Below are positions 34,266 to 46,452 of a stretch of 64,000 nt of DNA, piece after piece (within the stretch, counting starts at the first letter, position 1; every line of letters starts with the position of its first letter). A program made the translations under genes and the position numbers. The notes below the pieces were generated by a model, which had not been told where the DNA came from, searched no databases, and saw only the letters and a list, made by a program, of their open reading frames with translations. The stretch comes from Chamaelirium japonicum (Eukaryota > Streptophyta > Magnoliopsida > Liliales > Melanthiaceae): positions 81,411,995-81,475,994 of the forward strand of contig OX393555.1 of assembly GCA_947650365.1 (NCBI GenBank), written 5' to 3'.

Positions 34266-35964
34266 TCATGAGCATGAGCCACCGCTAGACCGGCTTATGA
34301 AGTCATTTAGCCAACGCTCCAGTTCCCTGCGAGCTTCTCTTTCCTCATCGAGGGCCTTCTTCTCCGCCTCAACCCTCTGCTCGAGGGCCTGCCTCAGCTC
34401 TCGCTCTGCCTCAACCCTCTGCTCGAGGGCCTGCCTCTGCTCTCGCTCCACGTTTAGCACAGACTGCAACTGAGTGAGAGCACCGGTCTGGGTGTCCCGT
34501 GCCCTCGAGCGCATACCCTCTCGTCCAAAGTAGAAGGAGGGCGTGACTCCAAGGCTCGTATAGAGGACACGGCCGTGCGTGGCAGGTCTCAGCACAGTAT
34601 CCATCGCTGAGTCGACAGATACTGAGCTGGAGGAGGAGCCGGCCTCGCCCAACGGGGTCACCAGAAGTCGCATCCTCTCTTATATAAAAACAACCAATGA
34701 TATTCAATGATATTTTATGGCATACGTATAAGAATATATTAACAGTAATTTAATTACTTACCACTTGCGAGACAACCCTGTCGTCCAGAAATGCCCCATC
34801 GGTACGCCGCCTCCTAGAGGCCTCAAAAAGGTCAATCCTATTAGGCTCGTGGCCCAAGAACTATGTCTGTTGGACATATAAAATAAATAGATGATTTAAT
34901 ATAACATATATAGAGCTTTAAATAATAACAATGTTTGTATCATATACCAGCTGCTGGGCAAGCTGGGGCATGGAGGTCCTCCCCTTCACTGGAGCAGGTG
35001 TCGTCGAGGCACTTCTATTCTGCTTGCCTTTACGTGAACTCGCCTGTGTCAATCGATTAAATTTTGAAACATCAATATAAACTTTTAGTATAATATTAAA
35101 ACAAGTACGAATCAACAAAATTATAATTATACCTGAAAGTGAGGGGTGGCCCAGTGAGTGACTAAAAACTGTAGAACGTGTAGCGGTGGCACGTCTCTCG
35201 TCTCGGCCGCAGCCTGTACCTCCTCAGCCGGCTGGCCGATTAAGTAACCGTAGAGCTGGTAGAGCTCGTAACGGTAATCCCTGTACCGCTCACCCATAAT
35301 CTTCCATAAGTCCTCCCGATGGGTGTCGGTTTCCATGTTCTCCCATTTAAATTTCTCCTGTAAAATCAATTTAGAAACAAGTCATTTTATCAAATCAAAT
35401 TATAATTAAAAAAGTACGATATTATTCTAAAATGCTTTAATGAAACTAACATACCAAAAACTGCTGATACATCTTCTCCTTATAGGATGCATCAATGTTC
35501 TTCCACCCCCTTAACCCCACAATCGGGATATTCCTTTCCTCCTGCACTATAATACCGACCCACGTGGTGGCGTCAGAAGCGTGCTCGCCCACAAAGGTCC
35601 TACCGCTCCACTGTTGGGAAAGCGGCTCGCGTAAGGTCGACAAGCACCGGGCCGTCGTCATGCCCCGGTCGCCTACGTGCCTGGTGATCCTCGACCCTGT
35701 AAATAAAATATACATCAGTATTGAAGAAGTATTTACAACATGTATAAAACTTTAGATTTAAACATTACCTGTGGGCGTAGACGCTGTAGCCGAGTGCTGA
35801 GCACTGCTCGAAGCTCCGAAGGCTGCGACCACATCAGGAGTTGGTGTGGAGAGAGAAGCAGCACTACCAGATCCGGACGGCTCGGCCTCGGACCCTGGGG
35901 TGGAAGCCAGAGCGCTCCGAGCTATCCCACCCCTGCCTCTACGAACCCTCGACCGTGATGCCAT
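34266..35964 (-). CDS. TnpA-like CACTA protein (Transposase_24-like), six exons
   Basis: Exons inferred from splice signals on the minus strand are 35964-35769, 35696-35455, 35357-35133, 35043-34945, 34866-34762 and about 34677-34266. Introns begin GT and end AG. The protein opens MASRSRVRR with a low-complexity S/P/A-rich part. It continues with a globular part (GLRGWKNIDASYKEKMY, WKIMGERYRDYRYELY), then SSRKGKQNRSASTT, PNRIDLFEASRRR, TDGAFLDDRVVSQ, and a final coiled coil of near-identical EQRVEAERE repeats. This order is typical of the plant Ptta/En/Spm family (Transposase_24), the DNA-binding partner of TNP2. I see no obvious stop inside the exons. The first base of exon 6 is uncertain. 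The gene lies downstream of TNP2 in the same orientation. Confidence 0.7.
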
Positions 35965-36330
35965 CTGAAATAATTTAATTTACATATGAAACAGTAAGAT
36001 TTACATATGAAACAATATGAAACAGTTTTATTTACATATAAAACAGAATGATTTATGAAACAATATGAAACAGTTTTATTTACATATGAAACGGTATTAT
36101 TTACATATGAAACAGTTTGATTTACATATGAAACGGTATGATTTACATATAAAACAATATGAAACAGTTTGATTTACATATGAAACGGTATGATTTACAT
36201 ATGAAACGATATGATTTACATATGAAACTGTTTGATTTATATATAAAACGGTATGATTTACATATGAAACAGTTTGATTTACATATGAAATAGTTTGATT
36301 TAATATGAAACAATTTGATTTACATACGGT
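35965..36330. repeat. Short tandem repeats between the two CACTA genes
   Basis: Around 16-18 imperfect copies of a unit of about 20 bases built from GATTTACATATGAAAC with AGT or GGT endings. They lie directly upstream of the TnpA-like ATG and downstream of the TNP2-like stop. CATATG and ACATATG recur. This could be a TnpA-type binding or promoter array, by inference only. Confidence 0.65.
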
Positions 36331-36457
36331 CTAGTTATTTTCTGTCTCATCTCTGTCACTCTCATCGCATCCCTCTTCTATCATTTGATCTGCATTTGCT
36401 GTCCAGTTTATATTGTCAACATCTTCATTTTCGTCGTGCACTGCGTCGACAATGATT
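36331..36457 (-). pseudogene. Last 40 or so codons of the TNP2-like gene, cut off by copia
   Basis: Read on the minus strand from the target duplication, the frame gives VDAVHDENEDVDNINW, continues acidic, and stops at TAG (36333-36331). It joins in frame to the codons ending at 46448 when the copia element and one copy of TGATT are taken away. It is therefore the C-terminus of the TNP2-like gene and not a separate gene. The acidic tail agrees with TNP2 proteins. Confidence 0.8.
36453..36457. other. Target-site duplication TGATT, left copy
   Basis: TGATT precedes the LTR at 36458 and recurs at 46448-46452 directly after the 3' LTR. Confidence 0.93.
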
Positions 36458-38588
36458 TGTTAGGATTGATGTGTTCTAAGCTTGTAAAACTTTATGTTTT
36501 GGTCTAATAAAGATTGATAGTTATTAATATATGAGATGCATATAGGTGCGTAACATAGTTACGTGTTCTTTTGAGAACAGAGAGCCATGGTTATATGGTA
36601 GTCCACTGAGTTGAAGACTGAGTGGATTGGTCCCATATAACCTAAATAAGTTCGCAGCTATGATCAGGTTGGTCGCCTCATCATGTTAAGCTGTTGGCGA
36701 TGACAGTTCATGGGATGTCTTCACCATGGTCATCACCAGGCACAGTATCTGTGGCTGAACGGAACTAACACGGTGTACAGATCAGTGAGCAGACACTGGT
36801 ACACTAAGCCGTGTTTCTGCTTAGGGTAAAACGGTCCTAAACCCTGAGGAACCACGACTGATGGACTAACCAGTTGCGTGGTGCTTTGGCGCACCAATGT
36901 GTGAGGGTCCATATGCAGTGATCCAAAACCACGGTGTACTGGGTTACCCGGCTGGCGTTGCATTAGCGTGTCACTCCTGCAGGCCATCCACACCCCTGAT
37001 GGGAGGTGCGTTCCTTGGTGTGACTTACACTGTACCAAACCCAGGCCTGGTGGTCATCAGTTTGACTGTTGACCGGGTTCGATTACACGACGGGGTAATC
37101 AGAGGTACGATGTATAGGTCAACCTGGAAGGAACCAAGTCATATGATCATTCGAGTCTGACGGTAGTCTTCACCGCTCGAAGTGAATCATGGCATCAAGT
37201 GGAGGGACAGCGGGTTTACCACTACTAAGCGGAGAGCAGGGGTATGATGGAGAACATAGTAAGTCTGGGTGAATTGGAGTGCAGCCTGCGTCGCACTCTG
37301 GGTGGCTACGCAGGTTAACTCGAGCTCAGAGGATCGATGGTACACTCGGGTAGTGTGTCGATCGAGCTTGAGTTGGAAGCCATGAACCCCGGTCCCTGAT
37401 GGTTCCACCTTATCAACATTATGTACGATTCTTGAACCGTCTCCTCGGAACACCATAAGCATGAGGAAGAAAGAAGTATACGCTCCGTGTGTGCTTGGCA
37501 CTAGAGCACGGTAGATGCGTAACTACATACGAGTACTAAGGGTTGAGCCCGAGACTAGTGCAGAGTCGTATGTAGTAATCCCTAGCCATAAGTGAACTTC
37601 GCTGCATAGGTGCGATGCACCGGGGTATATTGCGAGTTGACTAGTTGACTTTGCTAGAGGCACCCTCCAGTGGCCTCAGTTAATAGTAAGTAACTAGTAG
37701 ATATCACTTAAGTAATGGCCGCTAGGTATCGCACGCTAGAAAGGGTCAAAATGAGGCGTCGGGGCGTTTTGGTAAAAACCTCACTCTACCGGACCTCACT
37801 GTTGGCCGATCCTAGTGGTGGGACACCTCACTAGGGCCGGACCTATGATGTAGGGATAAGAATCCCTCATCTATAGGGCCGGCCATATAGATAGGGATGG
37901 GGCGATAAATCGGTTAAAATCGAGCCCTAAAAAGTGGGAAAACGGATAAATACGCGGAGAGATAAAAGGGAGATAATGGAGAGATAATGAGAGGGGGTTA
38001 ATATCCCCTTGGATCCTTATCCAAGGGGTGTTGGCCAGCCCTATAAAGGCACCTATGGGCACCGGCCCCATGCACTAGTGAAACCGAACCCCCCTCTCTC
38101 TCATCTCTCTAGTTCTCTCCCTAATCTCTCTCCGTTTCCCGCTTGCTACTTCGTCTTCCTCGTGTGGAGTTCTGAAGAAGGAGAAGGGTCGTTCTTCGGA
38201 GGCACTCAGAGATCCGAGAGCGACGTTCCGTGCATCGTGTGAGATCGGGTGAACAAGAAGGTAACATCTCCATTCGTACCGTCGGCATCTTCGCGAATGA
38301 TCTTCCGTCTCCATCGACAAAGAAGACAATCCTCCGTGGTTAAAAGATCCGTACGAAAGGTATGTGTAATCTAACATGTAGATCTAGCGAGCATTATGAT
38401 TTGCATCCATGCTAGTTAATCATTACGCTTGATTGCCGTTAGGGGTTTTCGATTCTCGTGCATAAACATGCACACATATGTAGATTAGTTTCTGTGAAAA
38501 ATTAAATCGTGTAACGTGCACCATGAACGGTCTTTCGATCGCCAAATCGCTTCCGCTGCGAGCCTCTGACCCAGATTAACATCCAACA
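36458..38588 (+). repeat. 5' LTR of the copia element
   Basis: Long LTR of 2131 bases with TG...CA ends. A TATA-like CTATAAAGGC occurs at 38041-38050, within the last quarter. Short frames inside it have no family resemblance and differ in frame from gag-pol. Confidence 0.95.
38042..38048 (+). promoter_or_regulatory. Candidate TATA box of the copia LTR
   Basis: TATAAAG in a CCCTATAAAGGCACC context, upstream of a pyrimidine-rich CTCTCTCTCATCTCTC stretch that would lie near the transcript start. It is conserved in the 3' LTR near 45901. Inferred from sequence only. Confidence 0.45.
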
Positions 38589-38590
38589 AT

Positions 38591-38603
38591 TGGTATCAGA
38601 GCC
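38591..38603 (+). other. Primer-binding site of the copia element
   Basis: TGGTATCAGAGCC follows the LTR after two bases. This is the classic plant copia site complementary to the 3' end of initiator tRNA-Met. Confidence 0.95.
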
Positions 38604-40336
38604 GCATTAGTGGTGTGCGTTTCACGTTTTTTCATGAAACGAACATGTGGGCGCATGATGAATGCGTGAGATCATCGGGGTTCATACGCTTAGATCATGC
38701 ATATATATAGATTGTGCTTGTTCTATTAATCATTCTTGCAGGGCGCCGCTATAAAAAATCTAGATCTATGCTTTGTGCTTGCTACCGGGGGTCGGACCCC
38801 GAGTTAGCAATTGTCTGGATTTGCTTTCTGTGTGTGGATATGTAATTGAGCCATAGATTGGGCGAGCGATGGGGTTTGTCCATCCTTGGTTTCCCATGGC
38901 CTTTTTTCTAGGTGTGTTTTCTTTTCTTTCTAGGAAATTGTGTACGACCGAGCACTTGCTCGTAGCGTACTAGACTTTTTCAGTTACAGATCGAGAAGAA
39001 AGACGTGCCAAAGAAATCCACCATCGGGAGCGGAAGCGGAACCCTGGAGGATGAAGACGATCCGGCAAAGTGTTCGCAAGCGTGACGGAGGAGCCGGACC
39101 GAGGAACCTTGCGAAGAAAGCTAGAGGCCTGCGCTGTGCTAATTAGGTTCAGGGGTCGGACCCTGAACTTAATTCAGTTTTTATGGTTGCTTTCTTTAAT
39201 TAGTTCTTTATGCTTCATATCGAACCCCGATGAGATAATATGATTATCAGTTTTCAGAGGGATGCCTTTCCCCTCCGGTCCAAGCGACTGTTTGAGGTTA
39301 GGATCCCGCTAGATGACGCCTATTATTTAGTTGATTTTTGATGTTAGTGGGATCCCATCACATATGGTTATGCCACCATTAGGAGAGCACCCGACTAGTC
39401 GGGTGTGCCTATTTGGCCAGCATCGAAATCAAAGATGAGATGGAGATCCATTGAACATCAATTGTCAAATCTATAAGCGAGGCGCCATGACTAGTGGGAG
39501 TCCTTTCCAGTGAGTCTGACTCTAGGATTAGCTCCAGAGCATTAGCGTGATAACCAATTTTGCAAAGCATCGATACTCTTGGAATATGTAATGTGACCCT
39601 TGAATGGAGAAATCCACTTGAGGCAGGAACTATGATATTCCGAGAGTGATTAATGCTAGGCGAAGGGTTTGAACGCTAGTGGGAGCATGGTGTGACCAGG
39701 GTCTAGTATTTAGGAGGTCGCTACCTTTGTATTTGCATAAATTCATACTCGCAAAATAACCCTCAGAATTATAAGGGATGCAAGAGAGGACTTTTAAAAG
39801 ATCCTCTGGCCTCCACGGCCAGTCATTTTATGTTTGGGTGGGGATGCATAACTTCACACCCCCTAGGGTGGGAGCTGTGTGTTTCAATGCCAAATTACTT
39901 AATGACCTCCCTGTGGATATGGCGATTACGGGGCCAGGAAAGAAGGGCTTTTCATCCCACCCTAGTGGGGGCTGCATGAACTCCCGTGTCGTAATTACTT
40001 AGGCTCGTGGGTAAGCATCCTAAGTACACGTGAGGTATTCGTTGCGAAGACAACGGTGATCACGTGGTACTGGCCGAAAGATAACCATGGTCCATCACAG
40101 CCCTTAGTTGGCAGATTTGGATAGGGTCAAGGAAAAGGCCCGTGTGAGCGGATTGACGCTGTATGATGCCCCCTAGGGCAGGTACAGTCGATTCCGAGAT
40201 CTTACATACATGGTTAATTAATCCATGGTAATGACTTCGCTTGAGGGTAGCGTCGACATATGGATATAATTAGCTTGTTTTAAAAATCCATAAAATAAGT
40301 TTTTATGCATACTCATTATTCAATCTTTATTTTCAG
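38604..40336 (+). other. Untranslated leader of the copia element
   Basis: About 1.7 kb without a convincing coding frame separate the primer site from gag. It includes GGGTCGGACCCCGAGTT near 38789 and a similar GGGGTCGGACCCTGAACTT near 39153, and a G-rich region with many short ATG-started frames. Long leaders are known for some copia lineages and may hold packaging signals. None is identified here. Confidence 0.6.
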
Positions 40337-43300
40337 ATGACTAAGTTAGACCCCCTGTCCGCTATCCTAAATGACCACAAACTTACCGGTCCCAACTATG
40401 AGGACTGGAAGCGCAACCTGTACCTGGTCCTAAGGATTGGTAAACATATGTCAGCCCTTAATGACCCTGAGCCAGATTTGCCAGGACCCAATGCCACAGA
40501 GGCACAGTTAAAGGCATTCACTGAATGGAAGGAATCCAATGAGATATGTAAATGCTATATAATAGCATCCTTGCAAACAACTCTGCAGAAGCAAGTCGAG
40601 GAGATGCCCGACGCTTCTGACATGATGTTGTATTTGAAGGAGATGTTTGAAGGTCACAATCGCGTTACGCGATACCTTACCATCAAGAAACTCGTCGGCA
40701 CTAAGATGTCCAATGGGACGCTGGTTCGGGAACACATGATGAAAATGTTTGGGTTCCAGAATGAACTAGCTACCATGGACATTGTGCTAGAAGGCGAGGT
40801 GATGACAGACATCTTCCTCTCGTCACTGTCTGGAGCCTTTAAAGGCTTTGTCACCAACTTTAATTTGAACAAGTTGGCTATGACAAATGCAGAGCTTCTG
40901 GGAGCTCTCCAGGCAGCTGAGGATGGTTTCAAGCAGAAGGGCGAAGCACTTCATGTGCAACGCAGATCCTTCAAGAAGCCTGGTAAACCTCAGGGCAAGA
41001 AACATAAAAGGAAACCTAAGTCATTGCCTGTGCAGGACTCTGCTGGAGCCTCTGGGTCTGGAGAATCAAAGAAACCGGGCACGAAGTGCTTCCGGTGTGG
41101 CCAGAAGGGTCATTGGAAGAAGGACTGCAAGAAGCCTCAGAATGCTGGTGAAGGTAATCTACAACTCTTAGTTGTTGAATCATTTCTTTCAAGTAATAGT
41201 ACTTTTGCTAGTTGGATTGTGGATTCTGGATCCACTAACCATGCCTGTAACTCTCTTCAGGGGTTTCGGGAAAGCAGAAGATTGCTTGATGGAGAAGTGA
41301 CCCTGAGCATGGGAACTGAGGCCGTGGCTGCTGCTGAAGCTATTGGAGATGTTAATCTTAGTTTTTCGAATAAAAAGACTTTGACACTTAGAGATGTCTT
41401 TTATGTACCGTCCTTGCGACGTAACTTAATTTCTGTTTCTTCTTTAGTTAATGAAGGTTATTCAGTTTATTTTGATGCTTCTGGTGTGTCGTTTAAACTG
41501 AATGGAACTTTTATAATAAGAGGAATGGTTCAGAATCATCTCTATGTTGTAAGTCCTAAATTTGAAAAAGATAACATAATAACTTCAGCATTTAATGTTA
41601 ATTCATCTAAGCGTAAGAATCCTTCGGAAAATTTAACCCACCTGTGGCACTTACGACTTGGGCATATTGCCTTAGATAGGATCCATAGAATGGTGAAGGC
41701 CGGGCTTCTGGAAACAGATCCTACGGAGATCCTTCCCACCTGTGAATCCTGCTTGGAAGGCAAAATGACCAAGAGGTCCTTTAAATGCAAAGGAGTAAAA
41801 GCTACCGAGGTGTTAGAGTTAATCCATTCGGATGTATGTGGACCCATGAACGTCAAGGCGATAGGAGGCCATGAGTATTTCATCACATTCATTGATGATT
41901 ACTCAAGATATGGTTACATTTACCTGATGCATCGGAAGTCGGAATCCTTTGACATGTTCAAAGAGCTCAGGGCTGAAGTAGAAAAGCAGACAGGTAAATA
42001 TATAAAAACCCTTCGATCTGATCGAGGAGGTGAATACCTATCTGACGAGTTCCTAGGGTATTTGGTGGAGCATGGGATAAAATCCCAGTTAACTGCTCCA
42101 GGTACCCCATAACAGAATGGAGTTTCCGAGAGAAGGAATCGAACCTTGTTGGACATGGTTCGTAGCATGATGAGTTACGCCAGTTTACCAATGACCTTTT
42201 GGGGATATGCCCTACAAACAGCAGTTTATATTCTGAATCATGTTCCGTCTAAGTCAGTGCCTCTGACCCCTAGAGAACTGTGGTCAAAGTGAAAGCCATT
42301 GATACAGCATTTCAGAATATGGGGATGCCCTGCACATGTGCGAAGGGATAAGAGGGAAAAGATGGAATCTAAAACCAGAGTATGCTTATTTGTAGGGTAT
42401 TCCAAGGAGACCAAAGGTGGTCTATTTTATAATCCTGAGGAAAAGAAAGTGATCGTTTCTACGAACGCCTATTTCCTAGAACAGGATTATATTGTGGACC
42501 ACAAACCTACTAGTAAGGTAGTTCTGGATGAACTGCTGGGTACTAGTTCAGATAGCGCATCCAAAAGCATAGTGGGAGCTGACATTACAGATAATAATAT
42601 ACCAGATACTGTAGAACCTGTTAATCCTGTAACACCACCACCACCTCGTCGCAGTGGGAGAAACATCAGAGCTCCTGACAGATACTATGGAGAAACCTTA
42701 TTGGTTGATCCAGAGGGTCAGGAGGATGACCCACTGAGCTACGATGAGGCAGTGGGAGCTTTTGACAGCTCTGACTGGCAAAAGGCTATGGAGGTAGAAA
42801 TTGAATCAATGTCCCATAACGCAGTCTGGACTCTTGTTACACCATCATCCAATATTAAACCTATTGGGTGTAAGTGGGTGTATAAGAAAAAGAGAGGATC
42901 CGATGGTACAATAGAGACTTATAAAGCTAGATTAGTTGCCAAGGGTTACACCCAGAGAGAAGGGATCGACTTTGACGAAACCTTCTCGCCGGTAGCTATG
43001 ATAAAGTCTATTCGGATCCTCCTATCCATTGCAGCCCATTATGACTAGGAGATCTGGCAAATGGATGTCAAGACAGCATTCCTTAATGGAAATTTGGAAG
43101 AAGACATTTATATGATTCAGCCACCAGGCTTTGAGTCAGAGGGTCAGGAACATCTAGTTTGCAAGTTGCAGAAGTCCATTTATGGACTAAAGCAAGCATC
43201 TAGAAGTTGGAACATCCGTTTTGATCAGGCAATCCAGTCATATGGATTTACTCAAAACGAGGATGAACCATGTGTATACAAGAGGACTGATAAGACCACA

Positions 43301-44302
43301 GTAGTATATTTGATACTTTACGTAGATGATATTCTGCTCATTGGAAATGATGTAGGAACATTATCAACGGTAAAGGTCTGGTTGTCAACACAATTCGATA
43401 TGAAAGACCTAGGTGAAGTGAGTTATATTTTGGGGATCAAGGTAACACGTGATCGCCAGAACAGGATTCTCTCGCTGTCACAGGCTGCGTATATAGATAA
43501 GGTTATGGCTAGATTTGACATGCAAAACTCCAAGAAGGGTTTTGTGCCATTTAGACATGGCATAAAACTGTCTAAGGATCAATGTCCTAAGACACCTGAG
43601 GAGAGAGCAGAAATGCAGAAGATACCTTATGCCTCGGTATTGGGTAGTCTAATGTATGCTATGCATTGTACAAGGCCAGATATCTGTTTCGCAGTAGGCA
43701 TGATGGGTCGGTTTCAGTCGAATCCGGGTCCAGATCACTGGACAGCTGTGAAGTGTATACTCAAGTACCTTCGTAGAACAAGGGACTATGAGTTGGTATA
43801 CACTGGACAAGAACTGACGCCGATTGGATATACAGATTCTGACTTTATGTCAGATTTGGAATCCAGAAAGTCAACATCAGGTTTTGTGTTTATGCTAGGA
43901 GGAGGAGCGGTTAGTTGGCAGAGTGTGAAGCAGAAATGCATCGCAGACTCTACCACAGAGGCTGAGTACGTTGCAGCGTGCGAGGCAGCCAAAGAGGCGG
44001 TATGGCTCAAGAAATTCCTTACGGATTTGGGATGTGTACCAGAGGCCCAGTTACCTATTGTGCTTTTCTGCGACAATAGTGGGGCGGTAGCACAAGCCAA
44101 GGAGCCAAGACATCACCAAAAAGGGAAGCACATCGAGCGCAAGTTCCACTTGATTCGGCAGTTTCAAAAGCAAGGGCGAGTAGCGGTGACGCAGATTGCA
44201 TCTACAGATAATGTTGCTGATCCTTTCACAAAGGCAATACCTACCAAGGCATTCGAGCGACATGTGGACGCGATGGGAGTCAAAACCGTTTTGCTTCGCT
44301 AG
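40337..44302 (+). pseudogene. copia gag-pol polyprotein, broken by three stops
   Basis: One frame of 1322 codons runs from MTKLDPLSAIL to the TAG at 44300. Gag (DUF4219/UBN2-like, YEDWKRNLYLVL) leads to a CCHC knuckle CFRCGQKGHWKKDC near residue 251. The protease has WIVDSGSTNHAC (Asp near residue 296). Pre-integrase and integrase show HLRLGH, CESCLEGK, IHSDVCGP, FIDDYSR and RSDRGGEYLS. Reverse transcriptase has MDVKTAFLNGNL and LYVDDILLIG near 43320. RNase H shows YTDSDF, STTEAEYVA and CDNSGA. The frame is stopped by TAA 42110-42112 (at the usual GTPQQNG site), TGA near 42291-42293 and TAG 43046-43048 (before EIWQMDVK). The protein order identifies Ty1/copia. With stops in integrase and before reverse transcriptase this copy could not supply its own enzymes. 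Confidence 0.93.
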
Positions 44303-44305
44303 ACC

Positions 44306-44316
44306 AAGTGGGAGAT
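44306..44316 (+). other. Polypurine tract of the copia element
   Basis: AAGTGGGAGAT sits immediately before the 3' LTR. This is the common plant copia tract that primes plus-strand DNA. Confidence 0.85.
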
Positions 44317-46447
44317 TGTTAGGATTGATGTGTTCTAAGCTTGTAAAACTTTATGTTTTGGTCTAATAAAGATTGATAGTTATTAATATATGAGATGCAT
44401 ATAGGTGCGTAACATAGTTACGTGTTCTTTTGAGAACAGAGAGTCATGGTTATATGGTAGTCCACTGAGTTGAAGACTGAGTGGATTGGTCCCATATAAC
44501 CTAAATAAGTTCGCAGCTATGATCAGGTTGGTCGCCTCATCATGTTAAGCTGTTGGCGATGACAGTTCATGGGATGTCTTCACCATGGTCATCACCAGGC
44601 ACAGTGTCTGTGGCTGAACGGAACTAACACGGTGTACAGATCAGTGAGCAGACACTGGTACACTAAGCCGTGTTTCTGCTTAGGGTAAAACGGTCCTAAA
44701 CCCTGAGGAACCACGACTGATGGACTAACCAGTTGCGTGGTGCTTTGGCGCACCAATATGTGAGGGTCCATATGCAGTGATCCAAAACCACGATGTACTG
44801 GGTTACCCGGCTGGCGTTGCATTAGCGTGTCACTCCTGCAGGCCATCCACACCCCTGATGGGAGGTGCGTTCCTTGGTGTGACTTACACTGTACCAAACC
44901 CAGGCCTGGTGGTCATCAGTTTGACTGTTGACCGGGTTCGATTACTCGACGGGGTAATCAGAGGTACGATGTATAGGTCAACCTGGAAGGAACCAAGTCA
45001 TATGATCATTCGAGTCTGACGGTAGTCTTCACCGCTCGAAGTGAATCATGGCATCAAGTGGAGGGACAGCGGGTTTACCACTACTAAGCGGAGAGCAGGG
45101 GTATGATGGAGAACATAGTAAGTCTGGGTGAATTGGAGTGCAGCCTGCGTCGCACTCTGGGTGGCTACGTAGGTTAACTCGAGCTCAGAGGATCGATGGT
45201 ACACTCGGGTAGTGTGTCGATCGAGCTTGAGTTGGAAGCCATGAACCCCGGTCCCTGATGGTTCCACCTTATCAACATTATGTACGATTCTTGAACCGTC
45301 TCCTCGGAACACCATAAGCATGAGGAAGAAAGAAGTATACGCTCCGTGTGTGCTTGGCACTAGAGCACGGTAGATGCGTAACTACATACGAGTACTAAGG
45401 GTTGAGCCCGAGACTAGTGTAGAGTCGTATGTAGTAATCCCTAGCCATAAGTGAACTTCGCTGCATAGGTGCGATGCACCGGGGTATGTTGCGAGTTGAC
45501 TAGTTGACTTTGCTAGAGGCACCCTCCGGTGGCCTCAGTTAATAGTAAGTAACTAGTAGATATCACTTAAGTAATGGCCGCTAGGTATCGCACGCTAGAA
45601 AGGGTCAAAATGAGGCGTCGGGGCGTTTTGGTAAAAACCTCACTCTGCCGGACCTCACTGTTGGCCGATCCTAGTGGTGGGACACCTCACTAGGGCCGGC
45701 CCTATGATGTAGGGATAAGAATCCCTCATCTATAGGGCCGGCCATATAGATAGGGATGGGGCGATAAATCGGTTAAAATCGAGCCCTAAAAAGTGGGAAA
45801 ACGGATAAATACGCGGAGAGATAAAAGGGAGATAATGGAGAGATAATGAGAGGGGGTTAATATCCCCTTGGATCCTTATCCAAGGGGTGTTGGCCGGCCC
45901 TATAAAGGCACCTATGGGCGCCGGCCCCATGCACTAGTGAAACCGAAGCCCCCTCTCTCTCATCTCTCTAGTTCTCTCCCTAATCTCTCTCCGTTTCCCG
46001 CTTGCTACTTCGTCTTCCTCACGTGGAGTTCTGAAGAAGGAGAAGGGTCGTTCTTCGGAGGCACTCAGAGATCCGAGAGCGACGTTCCATGCATCGTGTG
46101 AGATCGGGTGAATAAGAAGGTAACATCTCCATTCGTACCGTCGGCATCTTCGCGAACGATCTTCCGTCTCCATCGACAAAGAAGACAATCCTCCGCGGTT
46201 AAAAGATCCGTATGAAAGGTATGTGTAATCTAACATGTAGATCTAGCGAGCATTATGATTTGCATCCATGCTAGTTAATCATTACGCTAGATTGCCGTTA
46301 GGGGTTTTCGATTCTCGTGCATAAACATGCACACATATGTAGATTAGTTTCTGTGAAAAATTAAATCGTGTAACGTGCACCATGAACGGTCTTTCGACCG
46401 CCAAATCGCTTCCGCTGCGAGCCTCTGACCCGGATTAACATCCAACA
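44317..46447 (+). repeat. 3' LTR of the copia element
   Basis: Same length (2131) and ends as the 5' LTR. By eye roughly 24 substitutions separate them, most of them transitions, often at CG (for example CTCCGTGG against CTCCGCGG). TGATT follows. Confidence 0.95.
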
Positions 46448-46452
46448 TGATT
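46448..46452. other. Target-site duplication TGATT, right copy
   Basis: Matches 36453-36457. It lies within the codons of the TNP2-like gene (DKII on the minus strand). Confidence 0.93.

Larger units (their letters stand above)
36458..46447 (+). mobile_element. Complete Ty1/copia retrotransposon, 9,990 bp
   Basis: Two 2131-base LTRs (36458-38588 and 44317-46447) begin TGTTAGG and end CCAACA, flanked by TGATT. A tRNA-iMet-type primer site, a 1.7-kb leader, one gag-pol frame in copia order (gag, protease, integrase, reverse transcriptase, RNase H) and a polypurine tract lie between them. I counted about 24 differences between the LTRs (about 98.9% identity), mostly C/T or G/A changes. The long LTR and long leader recall Angela/BARE-type elements, but the lineage was not tested. 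Three stop codons in gag-pol make it non-autonomous. It is nested inside the CACTA TNP2-like gene. Confidence 0.95.

Noticed and set aside
36733..37501. Frames of about 100 codons inside both copia LTRs
   Set aside because: They are duplicated only because the LTR is duplicated. There is no family resemblance, and they lie upstream of the LTR promoter or antisense to the element.
38940..39146. Small frame in the copia leader (MYDRALARS...)
   Set aside because: Short, no known domain, inside the untranslated leader. Nothing shows that it is translated.
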